From assembly GCF_902459505.1 (NCBI RefSeq), contig NC_047097.1, positions 13,911,749 to 13,975,748 of the forward strand: a stretch of DNA of 64,000 nt. The letters are read 5' to 3'. Under the pieces are notes generated by a model. The model did no database searches, was not told the origin of the DNA, and saw only the letters and a program-made list of their open reading frames with translations. Source of the stretch: Geotrypetes seraphini (lineage: Eukaryota > Chordata > Amphibia > Gymnophiona > Dermophiidae). Of the stretch, positions 58,141 through 64,000 are shown piece after piece. Positions within the stretch are counted from its first letter, which is position 1, and the number at the start of each line of letters is the position of its first letter. Made by a program: the position numbers and the translations under genes.

Positions 58141-59375
58141 TATGTGTGTAGGTTTATCTCCTGGTTTTTGCCTTGACTTTGTGTTGAGTCTATCCATGAA
58201 AAGCACCCGCTGTGGGTTTTCACAATTACTTTTATTTCACAAGTGCCTTTTCTCTCAGGTTACTGAATTCAGTTTTCTGGAACTGTCCAGAATTTGTATT
58301 TTAGAAATAAGCTGGGTATTTCACCTTTCTCCTTCACCCCTCCCCCCTCCCAAAAGCTTTTCCTACCTATAGTCAGTGTTGAGTATGATTTCAAATCAAG
58401 CAAATTGAAACAACTTGAAATCATTTTGTATGGTTTTTTTTTTAAATTATAAAATGTATTGAGTTAGTCCAGTAAAAAAGATATTACCTTATTTCCTTTT
58501 TTTGTTTTTATTTCTATATATTACTTTTTATTGTTTGAAATCACTCTTTTATCCTAATTTTTATTTTAGATCTTGAAATCACATTCAAGTGATTTTGAAT
58601 CTTTTTCAGTTATTAAATCAAAAATCATTGTTGATGGATTTTGATTTAATCTTAAGATTTCATGGATGTATTATTGTGAAGGTCAGTAACACTGGCGAGG
58701 TCTAAACTTGAGCCTAAGCCACCAAAGTCCATAAACACTATTTATATATTAATTCTTGCTATATATGAACTTGTAATTCATACATCTACACTTACCAATA
58801 TTGATGGATTAATGTGTAATGCTGTCTCGTGAGTTACATTTAATAGTAGTATCATGCTCTTATCAATTTTTGATTGGAAATCATTTGACTGATTTCGATT
58901 TGAAATCACACCTGGCTTACTGATTTTGATTTCAGTTTCATTTTGTACTTAGTGATTTTGATTTTGACTTGAAATTTTCATCAAATGATCCTCTGGAATT
59001 GGAGCTTGATTTTCTAGGAGACTGATCAAGCAGTGCCAAATTATGAGAGGTTTCACAATAAGGGGCCTACATACCCAGGCAGGCGTAACTCTTCCCTGAA
59101 TTTGTCGTACCTCAGTTTAACTTATGGCTGTTACTGCAGAGACTAAATGTGATTTTTTTTGTTGTTGTTGTTGTTGCTTCTTTGTCAGGGATAGAAATTT
59201 GGCTCTGTTTAATTATTGCCAACATTATAGAATGAATTTGTAATCACAGGGGTGACAGAAATAGCATGTAAAATTTGTATTTTGAGAAATTCATTTGCAG
59301 TGATGGTCTAAAAACATAAGGCTTAGGGTCAGGAAATGTTTTAATTTACCTTGATCAGGATGTTTTATGTTGCAG
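58141..59375 (+). other. CCPG1 intron 3, AT-rich with one repeat relic
   Basis: 58767-58868 (gaacttgtaattcatacatc, aatattgatggattaatg) repeats 56512-56620 at moderate divergence, in direct orientation. The zone 58560-58990 is rich in gattttga / tgaaatca words (diverged simple repeat). It ends in the acceptor of the next exon. Confidence 0.5.
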
Positions 59376-59452
59376 CAGACTGTGAGGATATCACTCTGAC
59401 AGCCATGGCAAGTCCTCTTTCACTCTTGGATCAAACAATGCCAGCTACTGAG
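59376..59452 (+). CDS. CCPG1: CCPG1, third coding exon seen here (second FIP200-type motif)
   Basis: The 77-base exon joins in phase 1 from the previous one and ends in phase 0, with acceptor ttttatgttgcag and donor GT at 59453. It encodes ADCEDITLTAMASPLSLL, then DQTMPATE. EDITL at about residues 64-68 corresponds to the second human FIR motif (I recall SDIVTL near residue 104). In human the two FIR motifs are about 80 residues apart, here about 40. So either this lineage is shorter or a small exon in the repeat-rich 48699-59375 interval was missed. The acceptor is a NAGNAG tandem (gcagcag), and using the second site would drop one residue without changing the frame. Later exons, with the membrane and coiled-coil parts, lie beyond the window. 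Confidence 0.78.
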
Positions 59453-60600
59453 GTAATTATGCTTTGTTTACGATTCTTCTGTAGGAACACGGACCTGGGA
59501 GGTTTACATACGACTGCCAGGAAACAGACGGATATCACACACTGTTTATCACACACTGTTTTACTCTTGGTTCATCAAGGTTCAAACATACTGTTTATGA
59601 CATGCCTTTAAAATGGTGCATTTAATAACCTGAAAATATATTACACCAGGGTAAAGAGCCAAAAAAGACAAAGGGAGCACTCCCATGTAGGGACTGGACC
59701 AAATCAAACAGAAGTAGGAGTCAGACATGGAGTTGTGTTTCTGCCTGCCTCAGGAGTCAGAACAAATAAATAACATATAAAGCAAACGATAAATTGTACA
59801 TGCTTTAAAATGAACAATGGAAAGTACACACATGCAATAAATAAATTTGTGCCTTACATATGTAGTAATCCAATTCTACTTAAATAGAAGTTCTGGATAA
59901 CTTAACTATTGTAAACCAAGTTGAGCTTTCTTTGAATGAAGACTCGGTATATAAAGTCAAGCATTAGATTAGATAACCTTCTACACAGATAACCTATATG
60001 ATATAAAAACGTTTATAATAAAGAATAAAATTTAATATAATCAACAGCTCCAATGTTCAGAAAAACACAACTGTTTGAAAAAGTATATGCATAACTCTAA
60101 ATATCAGTACATGCCAAACTTATTGACCAAAATAGTACAAACAAGTGCTTTAAATGAAACCCGAACAGTGCCACCATAAGCTACCAAACATATCATCTAC
60201 TTTAAAGAGAGCCATCTGACGTGTTATTCCAGAAGTATACATAAAGATGAGGCAAGTTTATATTAACTTGAAAGTCTTTTGGGTACCTGATCTAGTAAAA
60301 ACTGAAATGCTAATGCACTACATCACCCACACAGTGAATGGCCTTTGTAGTTTATAGAGACAAGACTAGGTTTCAATGAAAGTAAGGCAGATGGCATTAA
60401 TTTCTCTTAGTCTAAATCTTTGTTTTATTTCTTTAAAAAACTATAAGCATTGTCCACATAGGTATTAAACGGACCCAACGAGGGCTGTGCTTCAGTAAAA
60501 CACCTTCCTCAGGGGTCCGATGTTATACAATGACATTGCTAACAAATGTGGAGAAACATAAGCGCTGCAGCACAAGTTGTTTCTCCACATTGGGAAGAAT
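59453..60600 (+). other. CCPG1 intron, diverged repeat sequence
   Basis: 59650-59780 (gagccaaaaaagacaaaggg, gcctcaggagtcagaac) and 60455-60530 (gacccaacgagggctgtgct, ccttcctcaggggtccga) look like the outer parts of a ccttcctcagg-type fold-back repeat with AT-rich filling. No gene is seen. Confidence 0.45.
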
Positions 60601-60603
60601 AAT

Positions 60604-60755
60604 CCAAATCATAGTTACTTGATGCTAGATTCTACTTTAGGAGGCGGCACCCAAGAAAAAGATCTGGGTGTCATTGTGGACAATATGATGAAATCTGCCT
60701 AGTGTATGGGCAGCCAAAAAAAGCACAGGATGCTAGGAATTATTAGGAAAGGGAT
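60604..60755 (+). mobile_element. CR1 LINE internal fragment
   Basis: Codons for EKDLGVIVDNMMKSA and, after a stop, HRMLGIIRKGMV match the region after the CR1 YADD box (compare ERDLGVMVDTTLKASAQC in the copy at 26067-27089). It is a short dead fragment. Confidence 0.82.
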
Positions 60756-60871
60756 GGTAGATTAAAGTGCATAATGATACATTTTTTTAATGTACCTTAT
60801 CTACGTTAGCTGCTTTATATTTACCTTGTTACAAAGTAGCCCTGAAGAAATTAGTAGGGGTTTTTTTTTGT

Positions 60872-60912
60872 TGTTTTTTTTTTTTTTTTTTTTTTTTGGG
60901 GGGGGGGGGGTT
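60872..60912. repeat. T-tract followed by G-tract
   Basis: About 25 thymines run directly into about 12 guanines near 60898-60910. It is a low-complexity tract, and its length may be unreliable. Confidence 0.8.
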
Positions 60913-61003
60913 TACCTTTTTGGATTTCTTTTTTAAGTAACTTAATGGTACCAAGATTCTGTAATAGAATACTAGCATAAGTCTGCATTATCATATGTAT
61001 ATT

Positions 61004-63975
61004 TATCCCAGGACAAACAGGCAGCATATTCTCACTGATGTGTGACATCACCGACAAAGCCCCGGTACAGACCAGTTTAAAAGTGCATCGCCACTTTAAG
61101 TCTTTTAGAAAGTTTGCGATAGCCCTCACCGCGCATGTGCAAGTGCCTTCCTGCCCAACATAAACGCGCAGTCCCTCAGTTTCTTAGTTTTCGCAGAGCT
61201 AAAAAGATGCGTTTTCAACGTCCATTGAAATTTTTTTCACTTCCTTCCTTGACTGTTTTAGTCATTTTTTCTTTTTTTTTTTTTGCCTTGTGTAAAAAAA
61301 ATAATAAATTTTCCTCCTCCCCCCCCCCCCCCCTGTCTCGCTGGTGAGGCCTATTCAGCCACCTTGGCCTCCGATTTTGATCTTGCCGGGGATGTCTTTA
61401 CTTCGATGCCCCGCCCGCAGATGGGTTTTAAAAAGTGTGGACATTGTGCTCGCCCCATTTCCGTGACTGACCTGCATCACTAGTGTCTTCAGTGTTTGGG
61501 GCCTGAGCACCGTCCGGAGACCTGTTCCTGCTGTTCTTCTCTTCAAAAAAGAACTTTGAAGAACCACCTCATTCAACAGCGACTTCTCTTTGGCGTCGGG
61601 ATGGAAGGGGACTCGACATCGCTTCTGGCATCGGCAGCGCCGTCTAAGTTGACACCGTCAGAAACAACTTCAGTGTCGCAGCCTTCTGTGGCTAAGCCAG
61701 CTAAGAAGCCTTCCCCCACCTCGTCTGGACCTCAGGTCAAAGTTGCAGTGAGCCAAGTCCTACCATCCTCGATGAAGCCCAAAAAGCGCTCTGCTCCGAT
61801 ATCGGTGAGTACCTCGTCATTGGCCTCCTCATTGCTGGAGCATAGAGCCGCACCAAAGGTACCTACAAAAAAGCCAGCGGTACCGGTGCTTATCCTCAAG
61901 CAAAAAATTGACAATTTGCTTAGGGAGGAATTGGGTGAGCATTTCCAAATACTGGTGCCGACCCAACTTGTGCCCATGTCAACACCGATTCACCCGATGC
62001 CAGTCTGGTCTGAGCCCTCGACACCTGTTGCAGCTGAAGTGCATACTCCATCGGTGTGCAGGCTTTCCACAAGGGAATCAGCCCCTTTGATTCGCCGGTA
62101 CCAGTCATTCTTGACGCAGACATCACCAGACATCCGGTGCGGTCCTGGAAGGCATTGCAAAAGCTGAAGCACATTGAGCCTTTGACACCGAGCTCTCGAC
62201 ACCATCCGCATTCTGTTCAAGATTCAGACTTGTGGGGAGACTCTGAACAGGATCCTCTTCTTTCAGAGGATGAGGGTTCTTCTGATGACAACTCACTTCA
62301 AAATTCATCTCAAGAGGCTCCTGTGTTTTCTGAAAAGTCATCTTTTTCCAAGTTTCTTCATCAAATGTCAGAAACTTTGTCCATTACACTAGAAGCTGAT
62401 TCCAAACATTCTAAACTGGACCGCTCAAGGAACTGCTTAAGCTTCCCCTTTATGACATTTTACGAGAAACATTTTATAAAAATCTGGAAACGCCACTTAC
62501 CATTCCTGTGGCTCCTCGCAAGTTGGATTCTCTGTACAGAATGGTTCCTATTCCTGAGTTTGACTAACCACAACTTCCACATGAGTCTCTCTTGATGGAG
62601 TCTTTTTTAAAGAAGTCTTCAAGGGCTAGTGTTTACACATCTGTGCCCTCTGGTAGGGAGGGCAAAGCCATGGATCGGTTTGGCAAACGCCTTTATCAAA
62701 ATGCCATGTTGGTCAACCGCTCTGGCAACTATAATTTTCATTTTTCATTTTACCTCAAGTACATGATTAAGCAGATTGCTCTTTTCCAGAAATACATTCC
62801 AGAGAGTAAACTTCCTGCTTTTCAACATCACATTTCTGATCTGTTTCAACTGAGAAAATATATGGTATGTTCTACTTACGACACATTTGAATTTACCTCC
62901 CATGCTGCAGCCATGTCCGTAGCCATGAGACGTTTGGCCTGGCTTCTTATGTCTGAACTGGATATGAACCATCAAGACAGACTTGCCAATGCTCCGTGTC
63001 TTAGAGATGAGCTTTTTGGTGCCTCCATGGACACGGCTACACAGAAGTTGTCTGCTCATGAGACCAGATGGGACACTCTGGTCAAGCCTAAAAAGAAACC
63101 TCCACCTTCTCGTCCTTTAAGACTGGTTTCTTACCAGTGACAGTTTGCTGCAAAATCTGCATCTCCTGCTCAGTCTCAACCCAGAAGGCAGAAGCAGCAA
63201 CCCCATCAACAACAGAAACCACAGGCTGCTCCCCAAAAGCCTATACAGCCTTTTTGACATGTTTCTTCATGGCATCGCCACTGTCAGCATCTTACAATCT
63301 TTGCCTCAGCCCATCGGAGGCCATATCCAATTTTTCATCGCTCGCTGGGAGCTCACAACATCAGACCTCTGGGTCTTAACCATCATTCGTCAAGGTTACA
63401 CACTCCATTTTCACACTCTGCCTCCATATCATCTTACAAGAGAGTCTACTTTGGACCCTGCATAGACAGACCTCTTTTCTCCAGGAAGTTCAGTCCCTTC
63501 TCCTGCTGAATGCCATCGAGGAAGTTCTCTCTCTCAACAGAATCAGGGATTCTACTCCTGTTACTTCTTAGTTACAAAGAAGGCGGGAGGACTGTGACCC
63601 ATTCTGGATCTCAGAGCTCTCAACAAATTTATCCTTTCCTCAATCAGAACGATTGGCTATGCTCACTGGATCTCAAGGAAGCCTACACACATATTCCAAT
63701 TCATCCGGCTTCCAGGAAATACCTCCACTTTCAGATACACCAACATCACTACCAATACAAAGTCTTACCCTTTGGCCTAGCATCTTCTCCCAGAGTCTTC
63801 ATGAAGGTGCCTGATTGTAGTGGCTGCATCTCTTTGATCACACGGTCTCCAAGTCTTTCCTTACCTGGACGACTGGTTGATCAAGGCTGTTTCATCTCAG
63901 GAAGTGGTCCACGCAACATCTCAGACCATTTCTTTTTTTCAGGTTCTAGAATTTGAAGTCAACTTCCCCAAATCA
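61004..63975 (+). mobile_element. DIRS-type retroelement fossil, copy 4 (family A), left part
   Basis: The left terminus (atcccaggacaaacaggcag) starts near 61004. A gag-like zone runs from about 61346 to 63260, with a cysteine cluster (CLQCLGPEHRPETCSCC), serine/proline-rich middle, and a region matching copy 2 (AMSVAMRRLAWLLMSELDMN). The reverse transcriptase zone begins near 63290 and includes LCSLDLKEAYTHIPIHPASR. It is broken, but less than copy 1. Sequence match stops near 63975, where another repeat begins, so the right half is not in view. Confidence 0.9.
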
Positions 63976-64000
63976 TAAGTACATAAGTACATAAGTAGTC
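63976..64000. repeat. start of an acataagtacataagta-type insertion at the right edge
   Basis: The DIRS reverse transcriptase match ends abruptly and ataagtacataagtacata follows. Similar acataag words cap reverse-oriented CR1/SINE copies (compare the end at 25932). This is probably the first bases of a further nested insertion. Confidence 0.5.

Overview
The window looks like a piece of a vertebrate nuclear genome. It has a few short exons with GT-AG borders, very long introns, one CpG-rich promoter, and a dense pile of CR1, L2/Rex1-like, L1-like, tRNA-SINE, hAT, Tc1/mariner-like and DIRS-type elements. The repeat mix (many DIRS copies, CR1 and L2-like LINEs with ATT-type tails, several fold-back MITEs) suggests an amphibian, most likely a caecilian. 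That placement is an inference from remembered repeat content, not from a search.

The host genes form one conserved vertebrate block, DNAAF4 - PIERCE2 - CCPG1 (human 15q21.3). The last coding exon of DNAAF4, an axonemal dynein assembly factor, is at 8496-8608 (+). The single-exon reading frame of PIERCE2, a ciliary microtubule inner protein, is at 9775-10116 (-), convergent with DNAAF4. A CpG-rich, apparently bidirectional promoter at about 20240-20830 should serve PIERCE2 leftward and CCPG1 rightward. It carries an RFX-type X-box and ZNF143-like motifs. CCPG1, an ER-phagy receptor, has three coding exons here: 39273-39335, 48581-48698 and 59376-59452. They encode the N-terminal LIR and two FIP200-binding-type motifs. 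The rest of CCPG1 lies beyond the window.

Region by region: 1-5143 is a degraded DIRS-type element. 5144-8495 holds the DNAAF4 intron with a CR1 split by an L2/Rex1-like LINE. 8496-10290 holds the DNAAF4 end and PIERCE2. 10569-16916 is a second DIRS copy on the minus strand, carrying a CR1 that itself carries an L1-like tail. 17000-20235 is SINE and MITE sequence, followed by the promoter. 20695-39261 is CCPG1 intron 1, dominated by one CR1 (23215-31888) split three times: by a short DIRS copy, by an opposite-strand CR1 and by a hAT element. Three further DNA elements follow, two of them hAT copies with exact 8-bp target duplications. 39336-48580 is intron 2, mostly L2-like LINEs. 48699-59375 is intron 3, where a pogo/Tigger-like element carries a second, older DIRS-like family that was itself hit by four later repeats. 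A fourth copy of the first DIRS family begins at 61004 and runs to the right edge.

No undescribed biological system is evident. The items most worth follow-up are the RFX X-box in the PIERCE2/CCPG1 promoter, the repeat that starts about 10 bp past a CCPG1 splice donor, a possible MITE-supplied poly(A) signal for DNAAF4, a small membrane reading frame overlapping PIERCE2, and the nested insertions, which give a readable order of events.
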